Shown: positions 51,566-62,100 of the stretch, one piece after another | Position numbering within the stretch: the first letter of the stretch is position 1 | How the letters are laid out: each line of letters starts with the position of its first letter | Source: Sedimentitalea nanhaiensis DSM 24252 | GTDB lineage: Bacteria > Pseudomonadota > Alphaproteobacteria > Rhodobacterales > Rhodobacteraceae | Assembly (NCBI RefSeq): GCF_000473225.1 | Contig: NZ_KI421509.1 | Coordinates: 4,304,336 to 4,368,335 of the forward strand | Length of the DNA: 64,000 nt | Direction of reading: 5' to 3' | Translations under genes and position numbers: made by a program | Notes under the pieces: model-generated | What the model was told of the DNA's origin: nothing | Seen by the model: the letters and a program-made list of their open reading frames with translations, nothing else | Database searches by the model: none

Positions 51566-52560
51566 AACGACGCGGCCACCATCCGGGCCACATCGACCAG
51601 CCGGTGAGCATAGCCCATTTCGTTGTCATACCAGGCGAACACCTTCACCTGGGTGCCATTGACCACCATGGTCGAAAGCGCGTCGATGATGGAACTGCGG
51701 GTGTCATTGGTGTAATCCGCCGACACCAGCGGGCGTTCTTCATACCCCAGAATGCCTTTCAGCGGACCCTGCGACGCGGTCTGAAACAGGGCGTTGACCT
51801 CTTTGACGGTGGTTTCGCGGGCGACTTCGAACACGCAATCGGTCAGCGAGGCGTTCAGCAGCGGCACCCGCACGGCGTGGCCGTTCAATTTGCCGGCCAG
51901 TTCAGGATAGATCAGGGTGATCGCGGTGGCGCTGCCGGTGGTGGTGGGGATCAGCGAATTCAGCGCCGAACGTGCGCGGCGCAGATCCTTGGCCGGGCGG
52001 TCGACGATTGTCTGGGTGTTGGTCACGTCATGGATCGTGGTCATGCTGCCATGGCGGATACCCAGCGAGTCGTGCAGCACCTTGACCACCGGGGCCAGGC
52101 AGTTGGTGGTGCAGCTGGCCGCCGTGACGATGCGGTGTCGGGCCGGATCATAGACGTCATCGTTGACGCCGATGACGATATTGGCCGCATCGTCATCCTT
52201 GACCGGGGCCGATACCACCACCTTTTTGACCCCGGCGGCGAAATAGGGAGCCAGCGCGGCTTTGGTCTTGAACGCCCCGGTGCAGTCGATCACCACATCC
52301 ACACCCGCCAAGGGCAGATCCGTCAGCTTGCCGGCGCTGTGGACCGCCAACCGGCGGCCATCAATGGTGACCGAGGTTTCATCGGCGCTGAATTCGGCGT
52401 TCCAGCGGCCGTGAACGCTGTCAAACTCAAAAAGATGCGCGTGCATCGCGGGGGTGCCAACGGCATCGTTCAGCCAGGCAATATCGGTGCCGCTGTCCAG
52501 CAAGGGCCTGAGAGCCAGCTTGCCCATTCGGCCCAGGCCGTTGATTGCAAATGTGGTCAT
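51562..52560 (-). CDS. ArsJ-associated glyceraldehyde-3-phosphate dehydrogenase
   Basis: The 332-residue protein has the NAD site INGLGRMGK at 6-14 (usual GFGRIGR), catalytic Cys in [10 protein letters not shown] near 147-156 and a catalytic His region, and [18 protein letters not shown]. In ArsJ operons the enzyme uses arsenate in place of phosphate, making 1-arseno-3-phosphoglycerate for export. It follows the arsR-arsC fusion after 10 bp. Confidence 0.93.
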   Translation of the reverse strand: MTTFAINGLGRMGKLALRPLLDSGTDIAWLNDAVGTPAMHAHLFEFDSVHGRWNAEFSADETSVTIDGRRLAVHSAGKLTDLPLAGVDVVIDCTGAFKTKAALAPYFAAGVKKVVVSAPVKDDDAANIVIGVNDDVYDPARHRIVTAASCTTNCLAPVVKVLHDSLGIRHGSMTTIHDVTNTQTIVDRPAKDLRRARSALNSLIPTTTGSATAITLIYPELAGKLNGHAVRVPLLNASLTDCVFEVARETTVKEVNALFQTASQGPLKGILGYEERPLVSADYTNDTRSSIIDALSTMVVNGTQVKVFAWYDNEMGYAHRLVDVARMVAASL

Positions 52561-52570
52561 GATGATCTCA

Positions 52571-53413
52571 TTATTTTGCGGTTTCGGGTGTTCGGGCGAT
52601 GTCGTCTATGGCGCGTTGCAGCGAAATACGGTCCAGTTCGCGCAGCGGCAGCGCCGAGAACGCCGCAATCCGGTTTTTCAGGATGCCGTAAGCCTGTTGA
52701 AACGCGAGACTTTTCTGTGCATCCGTGCCGCCGGCCTTGACAGGGTCCGGCATTCCCCAATGGGCGCTGATCGGCTGTCCTTCCCAGGCCGGGCAATCCT
52801 CGTTTGCGGCCTGATCGCAGACCGTGAACACAAAATCGAACTGCGGAGCGTCCGGGCCCCTGAACTGATCGAGGTTCTTTGCACGCAGAGGCGACACGTC
52901 ATGCCCTTTGGAGCGCAGCACCTCCAGCGCAACATCGTTCAGTACGGAATAGGGTCGGGTGCCCGCGGAATAGGCATTGAACCGATCACCCGCATGCGCA
53001 CGAAGGATGGACTCGGCAAAGATGGACCGGGCCGAGTTGCCGGTGCAGATGAAAAGGACGTTGAATTTTGAATCGGTCATGTTGGCAGGGCTTTGTTTCG
53101 GGGTGAAAGCGAGTGGTGAACACAGTTGGGGACGCCCCCGGCAGCAGTCCAGGAACAGGGCGTCGAAGGTTTTTCTGACGTCCTGGACGTTGATCGAATA
53201 CCGCAGCCAGGTCGACTCGCGGGTTTGTTCGATCAGTCCGGCCTGCAACAGCGCGGCAAGATATGAGGACAGGGTACTGGGCCGAAGGTCCAGCGCGGTT
53301 GCGATGTCCCCGGCGGCCACCTGGTCCGGATAGCGCCGGATGAGCAATCGAAAAACCGCCAGCCGCTGCGGGTGGCCAAGGACCGCGAGTCGATCTGCGA
53401 GTGAGTTTTCCAT
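52571..53413 (-). CDS. ArsR-ArsC fusion: arsenic-type repressor and arsenate reductase
   Basis: Start at the ATG at 53413 gives 280 residues; a TTG at 53449 would extend it by 12 residues across the promoter-operator. Residues ~1-95 form an ArsR winged helix ([45 protein letters not shown]) with a Cys pair DCCRG near 87-91 that could bind As(III). Residues ~115-280 are a LMW-phosphatase-type arsenate reductase with the CX5R loop CTGNSARS near 123-130 and the Asp of MPDPVKAGG. It is thus both sensor and enzyme at the head of the operon. Confidence 0.9.
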   Translation of the reverse strand: MENSLADRLAVLGHPQRLAVFRLLIRRYPDQVAAGDIATALDLRPSTLSSYLAALLQAGLIEQTRESTWLRYSINVQDVRKTFDALFLDCCRGRPQLCSPLAFTPKQSPANMTDSKFNVLFICTGNSARSIFAESILRAHAGDRFNAYSAGTRPYSVLNDVALEVLRSKGHDVSPLRAKNLDQFRGPDAPQFDFVFTVCDQAANEDCPAWEGQPISAHWGMPDPVKAGGTDAQKSLAFQQAYGILKNRIAAFSALPLRELDRISLQRAIDDIARTPETAK

Positions 53414-53428
53414 ATTTCGGGAAATATG
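53411..53428. promoter_or_regulatory. ArsR-type operator overlapping the start codon
   Basis: CATATTTC-GG-GAAATATG is a palindrome whose left end is the ATG of the fusion gene. On the minus strand TTGACG (53449-53444) lies 17 bp upstream of TATTTC, so the operator covers the -10 and the transcript may start almost at the ATG. Confidence 0.65.
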
Positions 53429-53494
53429 GAAATATATGATCCGCGTCAATTGGAAAAATGCCGACCGGCCGGCAAGGCCGCCCCGGTATCCAGA

Positions 53495-56400
53495 TCAGGT
53501 GAACAGCGCGTCTGTCCTGGTCCGGGCTTTGGCCAGGGATTGCGAAACCTGCCCGGCAATGCGGGTCATATGGGCCTTTGCCAGCTTTTGCGCCGCCGGT
53601 TCCTGTTTGGCGGGAATCGTGCGTAATTCCTGAGAATAAGCCTCGGCCACATGCGATGCATGGGCCAATGCGCGGGCGCGCAACACCTCGGCGACCTGGC
53701 GCGATTTGCCCGACCGAACCCCGTCCAGTTTGGTTTCAGAACCATCCATCACGTAATCCGCCAATGCGGCAGCATCGGAAAATGTCGCCTTGGCGGCCAA
53801 AGCGGCGGAATCGATGGCCGAGCCGGTCTTGCTGGTCACCCGGCGCGCCAACGGTTTGTACAGCGGGATCGCATAGCCATTGGCATCGGTATAGCGCGCG
53901 ATGCCAGATGATGGTGGGAACAGGCGGGCCGATTTCACCGCGTCCAGACGGGCGGATTGTTTGGCGGAGAGCGGGGCTTTTTCTGCATCCGTGCGGGCGG
54001 TGACCGCCGCTTTCAGCAATGTTTTGTCTCTTTTGCCGAGCAGAGGCAGGGTGGCCGCGTTCTTGGGATAGGCCTTGTCGACGATGTGATCGCGTTCCAG
54101 ATGTTCGCCGCCTGGCAGGCTGCCATACTCTGCCCCCACGCCCTCGATCTGCAGGAAATTAGGCGCGCCCTTGCCGCCCTCGAACCCCAGAACCGACGCG
54201 CTTTGCTCGAACGCACGATCCTTCTTTTCCTCGGCCTTGACCTTGCGCGCGCGGGTCTCTTCCAGCCCGAAGATGCGGGTATTTTCCGCCTTGGCCTTTT
54301 CCAGCCCGGCATTGACCTGTTTCTTCAGCTTCGGGGTGGCCGAGGTATCGGCGGCCATTTTCGCCTTCATCTCCTTGATTTCCAGGTTCATCTGCGCCTT
54401 GAGCGAGGATTTGACATGGGCATGGGGGTCGGGTTTGGTGCGGGCCTGCTCGATGATGCTGGCCTGGCTCTTCAGGCCCTTGTCCTTGACGTGGTTGTGC
54501 CGGTACATCGCCAGCGCCGGAAACGCGGGGGCGGTGTCGGGGATTTTCTTGAATTCGCCCGTACCGATCTGCCCCAGCGGCGGGGCTTCGCCGCCCTGGA
54601 GTGCCGCCGATGCACCGGCGGCGCGCTCGCCCTTGCGCTGACCCTTGGCCTGATCCGCCGCCAACTGCGCGTTAAAGGCCCCGGCACGGTCTGCCCGATG
54701 CTTGCCCTCCTGCACGTCTTCGCCCTTGCGCTGGCTGGCCTTGGCCGGATCAATCAGCGGCAGGTTTTCCAGCACCACCTTGGCAAAGCGTTTTTCGATC
54801 GTGTGATCCATCTCGTAAAACGAGGAAACCGGGTCGGGGATCAGGCTTGAGTATTTTTCCTTGGCGCGCTTCATCAGCCCGCCATGGGTGTCCGATGTAC
54901 CTTCGAACTCCATCAGACGGGGTTCGGCCGCGCGGAACAGGGCGACTTCGGTCTGGCTGGAAATCATCGGGTTGGTATCGGTCGCCTTGCCAGCGGCCTC
55001 AAGCTCCTTGGCGGCCTCGATGATTTCGGCTTCCAATGCCTTGAGCCGCTTGAGCTGGTTGACCTTTTCGTTGTCCGGTTTGACCTTCTTGGCCTCGGCA
55101 CCGACCTCGTCGTCCGCCTCTTCGGTCTGTTTCTGAACCGCCTTGGCGATCGCAAGCGCGGTCTGGACGGCGGGACCTTCGGCCCCTTTGATCTTTTTGA
55201 TCTCGGTCTTGTGGGCCAGCTCCACATCCTGCACTTTCTGGGGGGTTGCGGACGCGATCATCGCCTCCAGCTTCTTGCCTTTTTTCTGTGCAAAAATGCG
55301 GTGTTGCTTGGCGCCGATCTTGAAGTTGGCAGACGGAAACTTGCGCTTGCCGTTGACCTTTCCAATCAGTTTCGAGAACAGTTTCTTGGCCTTTTTCACC
55401 ATGAAGGTCAGCATCTTGCCCATTGCCTTGTCCACCGGCTTGCGCAGCTTGTCGATTACGGTGCGAATCTTTTTGGTGATGCCGCTGATCGGCACCAAGG
55501 CCGCGACAAAGGCGATGACCAGCGGAACGCTGCGCCCGATCGTGTCTTCGATGAAATTGGCCGCCTTGGCGACCTGGCCGCGGGCGATGGCTCCGACCGA
55601 GTCAAAGATCGACTTGGCCACCTCTTTGATCTGGTCGAACCGTTCGATAAAGGTCACGATCATCTGATAGATCGAATAGACGATCTTGACGATGGCCCCG
55701 ACCGGATTTGTCAGGCTGGCCAGCCAGGCGATCCCGGCCTGTACCAGCGAGGAATTGACCATGCTGCTCATGCCGCCGATCAGGGTCTGTTTGAAATTGT
55801 CGATCATGCCCAGCAGTTTCTGCCAGATGCCGACAAATCCCTCTTTCAGCAGCGTCTTCACGACCTCGACGGATTTCTCCATCATGCTGACCATCTTTTC
55901 GCCCTTGGCCCCCAGCCGTTTGACCAGCATCTTGCGGAACTTTGCATAAGATACGCCAATCAGTTGCAGGGCCAAGCTAATCAATCCCTTGAAGTCCAGC
56001 TTGGTGGGCAGCGTGATGCCGGCCCCGTCCAGCGACCCGAACAGCCAGCCCAGCAGGCCCTTTTTGAGATGCTCCAGGATGTTGCGCCCAAACTGCTTGA
56101 AGCCTCCGACCACCGCCTTGATCAGGTTCTTCACAAAGCCCAGCGGGTCTTCAAGGATCGTGCCGATGACCTGCCCGGCCTTTTGCAGGATGCGCCAGAC
56201 ATCTTCGGCCCGGTTTCCGGCCAGTTTGAGTGCGCCGCGCACGATCAGTTCCAGCAGCTTTTTGGCGATCGCCTTGACGAACCGGACGATGTCGCGCACC
56301 AGATTGACCACCATCCGCTTGACGTTGCGGGCCGCTTTGAACGGGTTCAGCGTATCCAGGGCGTCGGACAGATCGCTTTTGATACGGGTCCATGTCAGAT

Positions 56401-57466
56401 TCAGCTCGCCGAGCTTGTCCTTGACCCAGCCAAACGCCTCCTGGATCACCTTGGCCTCTTTCAGCCGATCGAAAATCAGGGTGCCGCCGGGGATCAGCCC
56501 CATAAACCCGCCCAGCAGGTTTTCGGCCGTCATCGACACTTTCTTGCCGCTGATCAGGGTGCGTCCGATCAGCACTGTGATCAGGGTATAGCCGGGGACA
56601 TGGCGCGCGATGCTTTCGGCCTTGTTGGCGAAATAGCCGCGCCGGATCACCGGTTCGCGCGCCAGCGGCAGCGCATCCGAGCCGCGTGTCTGCTGCACGA
56701 CATGGGTCAACTCATGCGCCATCAGGCGGGTGTTGGTTTCGCTTTCGCCTTCGCCAAGCCAGATCCGGTTGCCGTGGGTAAAGGCGCGCGCTCCGATGCG
56801 GGCGGCGGCGCGCCGGTCGGCAGGGGCATCATGCAGGCGCACATGGCGGAACGAGGTGCCGAAATGCGGTTCGATCCGCTGGCGCACCGCGCGCGGAAGA
56901 GGGCGGCCCGGCCCCGGACTGGCGACCAGATTGGCCACATCCCGTGGCGCGGTCCCGCCGCCCCGGCCCACAACGGCGTCGGTCTCGCTGCGTTCGAGCA
57001 CCGGGGGCGGTGCGTCCTCGATGGGGGGCGTGTCGGGGGCTGGCGCTTCGCCCGCGGTGTCCTGGGGCTGGCCGCTGTCCAGCTCGCTTGTGTCGTCGCC
57101 ATCCAGCCCGGTGGTGTCCACATCCTCGGAGCTGGCGACCGTCACATCCGCCTGCGCGGCAGGCAGGTCGGGAGTCTTGAGCTCGTCCAGGTTGGGCTGA
57201 TCGTCGACCCCACGCCGCAGCGGCAATGCCGCCGATCCCTGTGCGCGAGGGGCATCGGGCGTATCCATGGCCGGGGCGGACGAGGCGACGACCCGTGAGG
57301 CCATCGCCTCGGCCTCATGTTCGGCCGGATCGTTGACCGCCCCGACCCGCAGCGCCGGTTGCAGGATCGCAGCCCCGTGATGCTGGCGGGGTTTCAGGAT
57401 CGCGGGGGCCGGGCGGGGACGGGATTGCGCCTTGGCGGGCAGCTTTATCTTGTGCCCCTCGGACAT
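53495..57466 (-). CDS. Very large DUF4157 protein, probable injection-system cargo
   Basis: The 1323-residue protein begins with NDPAEHEAEAMA (46-57), typical of DUF4157 N-termini, an acidic/Pro-rich linker (~60-170), then the DUF4157 domain (~185-262) with HELTH at 251-255. Residues ~280-780 are amphipathic, Lys-rich and hydrophobic helices with possible membrane-active segments. ~780-860 is coiled coil. The C-terminal third has two similar Asp-His elements, YEMDHTIEKRF (~930) and HLERDHIVDKAYP (~1160), reminiscent of HNH-type nuclease cores. DUF4157 proteins are commonly encoded in extracellular contractile injection system loci as cargo. The toxin activity is unproven. Confidence 0.72.
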   Translation of the reverse strand: MSEGHKIKLPAKAQSRPRPAPAILKPRQHHGAAILQPALRVGAVNDPAEHEAEAMASRVVASSAPAMDTPDAPRAQGSAALPLRRGVDDQPNLDELKTPDLPAAQADVTVASSEDVDTTGLDGDDTSELDSGQPQDTAGEAPAPDTPPIEDAPPPVLERSETDAVVGRGGGTAPRDVANLVASPGPGRPLPRAVRQRIEPHFGTSFRHVRLHDAPADRRAAARIGARAFTHGNRIWLGEGESETNTRLMAHELTHVVQQTRGSDALPLAREPVIRRGYFANKAESIARHVPGYTLITVLIGRTLISGKKVSMTAENLLGGFMGLIPGGTLIFDRLKEAKVIQEAFGWVKDKLGELNLTWTRIKSDLSDALDTLNPFKAARNVKRMVVNLVRDIVRFVKAIAKKLLELIVRGALKLAGNRAEDVWRILQKAGQVIGTILEDPLGFVKNLIKAVVGGFKQFGRNILEHLKKGLLGWLFGSLDGAGITLPTKLDFKGLISLALQLIGVSYAKFRKMLVKRLGAKGEKMVSMMEKSVEVVKTLLKEGFVGIWQKLLGMIDNFKQTLIGGMSSMVNSSLVQAGIAWLASLTNPVGAIVKIVYSIYQMIVTFIERFDQIKEVAKSIFDSVGAIARGQVAKAANFIEDTIGRSVPLVIAFVAALVPISGITKKIRTVIDKLRKPVDKAMGKMLTFMVKKAKKLFSKLIGKVNGKRKFPSANFKIGAKQHRIFAQKKGKKLEAMIASATPQKVQDVELAHKTEIKKIKGAEGPAVQTALAIAKAVQKQTEEADDEVGAEAKKVKPDNEKVNQLKRLKALEAEIIEAAKELEAAGKATDTNPMISSQTEVALFRAAEPRLMEFEGTSDTHGGLMKRAKEKYSSLIPDPVSSFYEMDHTIEKRFAKVVLENLPLIDPAKASQRKGEDVQEGKHRADRAGAFNAQLAADQAKGQRKGERAAGASAALQGGEAPPLGQIGTGEFKKIPDTAPAFPALAMYRHNHVKDKGLKSQASIIEQARTKPDPHAHVKSSLKAQMNLEIKEMKAKMAADTSATPKLKKQVNAGLEKAKAENTRIFGLEETRARKVKAEEKKDRAFEQSASVLGFEGGKGAPNFLQIEGVGAEYGSLPGGEHLERDHIVDKAYPKNAATLPLLGKRDKTLLKAAVTARTDAEKAPLSAKQSARLDAVKSARLFPPSSGIARYTDANGYAIPLYKPLARRVTSKTGSAIDSAALAAKATFSDAAALADYVMDGSETKLDGVRSGKSRQVAEVLRARALAHASHVAEAYSQELRTIPAKQEPAAQKLAKAHMTRIAGQVSQSLAKARTRTDALFT

Positions 57467-57467
57467 C

Positions 57468-59093
57468 TCAGCTCAGATCCCGGCAGCAGGCCCCGGTGCC
57501 ACCGCCGCCGGTCACGTTGGCATTGGCGCGCGCGTTGGTGCAGATCGCATCCGACACGTTCTGCGCGGCGGCGCGGTTATGCGCTCCTGTGGGCCGAGCG
57601 ACGGTGCTGGTGCCGTCGGCCCGCACGCCCAGACCGTGGTGCACGTTGAACGCATGGCCCAACTCATGCGCCACGATGGATGGCAAAACACCGCGTACCA
57701 CAAAGATCTTGGCGTTTGCCGAACTGGAATTCTTGGTGGTTCCGCCTCCGGCCACATGGGTGCCTGCGTCGGTGCCCCGGCGGATGGTGTCGACAAAGAA
57801 CACCTCGACCGCTGCGCTTTCGCCGGTCAGGGCGAACAGATCGTTCTGTTCCGCAGTCGGTGCGGCCCCTGACCCCGCATCTTCGATCTCGCGAAAGCGG
57901 GTGCCGTTGATGGTCTGGGTCGCGTTGATCGTTACATCGATGCAGCAGCGGCCCCAGATGTCTGCGACTTCTTGCAGGTTGGGCACCGTGGTGGGCGAGC
58001 TGCCGTCGTCATTGGCTATGGCCACCGGTTGGATCGAGGCCGTGGCCTGTGACACCAGATTGCCCGACCCGCAGGAGCTGGGCGCAAAGACCTGATCCGA
58101 ACGCACCGTGGCGCGCCGGTTCAGCACCCGGTTGGGTGAAAATTCGCTGGTTTCGCCATGGGCCGATGTGGTCAGGTTGGCCGGAGTGATGCCGGGCGTG
58201 CCGTCCGATGGCGCGGCCAGTTCGTTGCGCACGGCGGTGGCGCGGCTGCACGACAGGGTCCAGTTGGTTTCGTCCGGGCCATCCGTGCTGGCGAATCCGT
58301 CGACCCGCAGGTTGGGGCTGGTCCCGAGCGCATGGAACCCGGCGGCCACGCCGGAGAGCCGGGCGCGCGCGGGTGCAGTCAGGGTCGACCCACCGACCGG
58401 GAACATGATGTCCTCGACATGATGACCGGCGACCCCACTGCTGGCCACGGGGCAGGCCATGCTGCCGGGCAATTTGGACAGATCGCCGAGGCGGCGCAGC
58501 TTGCGACTGGCGCGGCCATTGTCCTGCACCACATGCGCAAGTTCATGGGCCATGGTTGCGTGTGATTTCTGCCCCGGCCCAAAGGCCACATCAGCCCCGT
58601 GCGCAAAGGCGCGCGCATCCAGCGCCGCCGTGGCCCGGTTGGCCGCCGGACCTTCGTGGATCCGCACATCGCCCAGATCCTGACCAAAGCGCGGTTCAAA
58701 AAATCCGCGTTCCGCTGCCCCGAGGGGGCGGCCCGTGCCCATGTCGTTCACCGCGCGTGCGGCAGAGCGCGGCGCGGGTGCAGACCCAGCCCCCGGTGCG
58801 ATGGTCGGGCCGGTCTGGGCCGATCGCTGCGCCTTGTCGCCTTTGTCCTCGGCCTCGCAACCGGCGCATTTGCGGTGTAGCGCACCGCCACCGCCCGCCG
58901 ATGCGGCCGACATCGCGGGGCTGCCACCTGACAGCACCTGTGCAGCCATGCGATCGGCGGCCTTTTCCGCCGGATCGTGAGCGCCCCCAACCATCAGCCC
59001 GGACTGTTGTCCGCCAGACCCGGCAGCGGCAGGGCGGCGGACGGCCGGGGCTTTGCGGCGGATCTTGCGGCGGATCTTGCGTTTCAGGGCCAT
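57468..59093 (-). CDS. DUF4157 / OmpA-like / zincin multidomain protein
   Basis: Start at the ATG at 59093 gives 541 residues. A basic N-terminus (KRKIRRKIRRKA) and HDPAEKAADRMA (39-50) precede the DUF4157 domain with HELAH at 183-187. An OmpA-like peptidoglycan-binding domain follows (~227-332: FPVGGSTLTAPARARL; SCSRATAVRNEL; NRVLNRRATV). The C-terminal part holds a second metalloprotease motif, HELGH at 476-480 with a third ligand His486 (HExxHxxxxxH), suggesting a metzincin-like zincin. It ends CCRDLS. One base separates it from the 1323-residue gene. A cell-wall-directed cargo or loading factor of an injection system is inferred. Confidence 0.75.
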   Translation of the reverse strand: MALKRKIRRKIRRKAPAVRRPAAAGSGGQQSGLMVGGAHDPAEKAADRMAAQVLSGGSPAMSAASAGGGGALHRKCAGCEAEDKGDKAQRSAQTGPTIAPGAGSAPAPRSAARAVNDMGTGRPLGAAERGFFEPRFGQDLGDVRIHEGPAANRATAALDARAFAHGADVAFGPGQKSHATMAHELAHVVQDNGRASRKLRRLGDLSKLPGSMACPVASSGVAGHHVEDIMFPVGGSTLTAPARARLSGVAAGFHALGTSPNLRVDGFASTDGPDETNWTLSCSRATAVRNELAAPSDGTPGITPANLTTSAHGETSEFSPNRVLNRRATVRSDQVFAPSSCGSGNLVSQATASIQPVAIANDDGSSPTTVPNLQEVADIWGRCCIDVTINATQTINGTRFREIEDAGSGAAPTAEQNDLFALTGESAAVEVFFVDTIRRGTDAGTHVAGGGTTKNSSSANAKIFVVRGVLPSIVAHELGHAFNVHHGLGVRADGTSTVARPTGAHNRAAAQNVSDAICTNARANANVTGGGGTGACCRDLS

Positions 59094-59109
59094 GTTGCGT
59101 CCTTTCCGT

Positions 59110-62100
59110 TCAGCGTTTGATGAATTCGGTGGCCAACCCTTTGATTTCAGTTCCACTCATACCGGCGCGCCGCAGAATTGCCGTCAGGCCCGTGGTGGGG
59201 TTCTTCTGAATGTCCGCCACGGTCAGGATGCCTTTGCTGCGCAACAGCTTGGCGGCGTCGGGATTGTCTGCCAGCAGAACATCCACCGGTTGTTCATTGC
59301 GCAGGCTGACGACAAGTTCGCCCTGTGCCTTGCGCATCGACTCCAGTTCGGTTCTGGCATCGGCGATGGTGCGTTCGCTTTCGGCCCGGCGGCTTTCGAT
59401 CTGGTCCAGATCCTCCATGCTTTTGCGCAGCCCTGCCTGCAGGGTTCCCAGTTCGGCAGCCAGTTTGTTGCGGTCCTCGGTCAGGCGGATCACTTCGGTC
59501 TCGGTTTCGGATTTCATCACGACCAGTTCGTCCAGTCGCTTGGCAAAAGCATCCAGCTCGGCGGTGGGCAAGGTCGGGCGTTCGACCCCGGCACCGCCGT
59601 CCGTGTCGATCCCGGCCTTGCCGTCCCTGCCGGGCAGGTCGATTTTGGAAATCACCTTTTCCACCCGCAGTTCGGTCTGGGCGTCGGTTTCGTAGGGCAG
59701 CTTTCCCGAGCCCTTTTGGATCACCACAAAATCGACAACCTTGCCGCCGCTGGTCATCATGACCACCTTGTCACCCGGCTCGGGCGCACGTTTGCCCAGC
59801 ACCTCGCCGCTCGCGCCGCCCAGTTCGGCGATCTTGACCAGCGGATTGCCGACATCGTCCAGATCGATGACATCCTTGCTGACGTCAAACCCGTTGCCGG
59901 TCAGAATTTCGTTGGCCGTCGCGGGGGGCAGGCGCGTTACATCGGGTTTCACGTTCACCACCTTGCCCGACAGATCGGGCTGATAAACCAGCGGGCCGGA
60001 CGGATCGTACAGCACGTCCGGACGGTATTTGGGCGGCCACAGCGGATCGGGTTCGGGGACGGGTTTGGGTCGAGGGATCGGTTTGAACAAAAGGTCGTCC
60101 CACTTGTCCAGCCATGGGCCGATATCGACATTTGGCTTGTCGGGCACAGAACAGCAACGGTCCTGGTTCTTGGCGAACAGATTGTCGATCTGCGAGCCGA
60201 AAAAGTAGCGATGGGCGCGCCAGGTCAGCGCCTGCTTGCGGCAACAGAGCGCACATAGCTCTGCGATGGCACCGGGTCGGTTGTTCCCGCCCGGGTCCAT
60301 CTTGAGACAGCCGACCGGCACAAGATACGGGGCTTTCCCGGCATCTGGCGGGCAGGGCGGCAGCAGGTGCAGGCATTCGCATTCGCTGCGGTCCTCTTCC
60401 TCGGCATTGGCGAGAATACCGATCTTGGTCGCCTCAAGCTGCATCCGACGGCGGTCACGCGCCGCGCCGCGCAGGTCATCCGGGTTCATCTCGGCCTCGG
60501 CGAGTGCGATCAGCTTTTGAATTTCGTCTGCACGTTCCGGCGTCGCTTGGGCGGCATATTCCTGCACCAGTGTCTTGTTCACGGCCTTGGCGACCTTTGC
60601 GTCCTGCTCGGACAGGGGCACCGCACCTTCCAGCGACTTGCGGTTGGCCCAGACATTCAGAACGCTTTCGACGATTTTGCCCTCGGCGGGCTTCAGCGGG
60701 CGATAGACCTTGCCGAAATCCACCTTTTTGCGGCCCGCGATACAGGCATCGACCGCTTCCCTATAGGTGCGGTCGGTGGGGCCAAAGGCGGTTTTGCGGT
60801 CCGACAGGTGCAGCTCCAGAGCGTCGTCCTTGCCCGCCGCCAGGGACAGGCAAATCTCGCCTTCCTTTTCCATGATCTCGTTCAGCTTGCCGTGAATGTT
60901 TTCGGGGGGCAGCTGGGACAGATCGAACTTCCCGGCCTTGACGTCGATCAACTGACCCGCGCGGTTCAGGATGGTGCCGCCGGTCCAGCCGATCATGGTG
61001 GAGAAACGCTTGGGCAGGGTCACGCGGATGCCGCAAATCACGCCCCAGTCCATCATCAGGCGCAACACTCGTGTAATCGCGGTGTCGTCCTGTACTTTAC
61101 ACATCTTTTCAAGTGCTTCGTGGACGGTCTTTACACCATCGAACCGCTCGCATCCTTCGCTGGGGTGATAGGCAACCTGACTTGCGTCCAGATCGCACAA
61201 GCTGTTCAGGGCCTCGGCTACGTTTTCAGCATTATCAAAGAAATCAGGGCATTCCGGATCAAAGCTGATGTGAGTTGCCGGAATATCGGTCAGGGGCGGA
61301 AAGCTGAGCCTGCGGGTATCGGCATCGTTCAAGGCCTGGGGCTTGCCGCTCTCGATGGTGAACAGGGCGCAGAAATGGTGTCGTATCCCTTGTGGCGGTG
61401 CGTTCTTGTTATCGGTTCCGCCGACCAGCCGAATGCGGTCTGATTCCGCCGCGAACCGGCGCAGTTCGACCAGCCAGTAATCGCCCGGCAGGATTTCGGC
61501 ATCCTTGAGGGCCAGCTCCATCGAAAAGGAGTCCAGCGTCAGAACGGCGGTCTGCCCCGACAGCGTCATCTTGCCCGTGCCCATTGCCTTCTTGATCGGC
61601 CCCCCGGACAGATCGACGGTTGCCGCCCCATCCCAGCGGCGCACGTGGGAAAACGGATCCCCCCCGTTTCCGCCGGGCTCCGGATCCGCCACCGGATCCA
61701 GGGTTGCCGACAGCACCGGGCGTTCGGCCTTGTGGTCGGTGTCGAATCTGCCGATTTGCGCTTCGGTCGCGTCCGAGAAAAATTCGTAGACCGATTTGGC
61801 GCGGGCAAAGGCATCCCTTGCGGTCTCGTCCGTCAGTGCCGCAGTGTGCTCGATCGCGGCGGCGTTTTCGTGCGACCAGGCAAATTGCACCGAAGCAGGC
61901 CGCCCGGCAGCGTCGCGCGTGACGCGTATCGCCTCGACGCGGAACAGCGCATTGGGCACGGTTGGGACGATATCGATCTGGTCGGCGCAGGGGTCGCATT
62001 CGTCGACCGCGATTTCCGTGTTCTTGGGTTTGACCGAGGCCAGTGCCGATCCGGTTCGGGCAAAGGCACCCTTGCCTTGGGTCAACTGCTCCAGCAGGGA

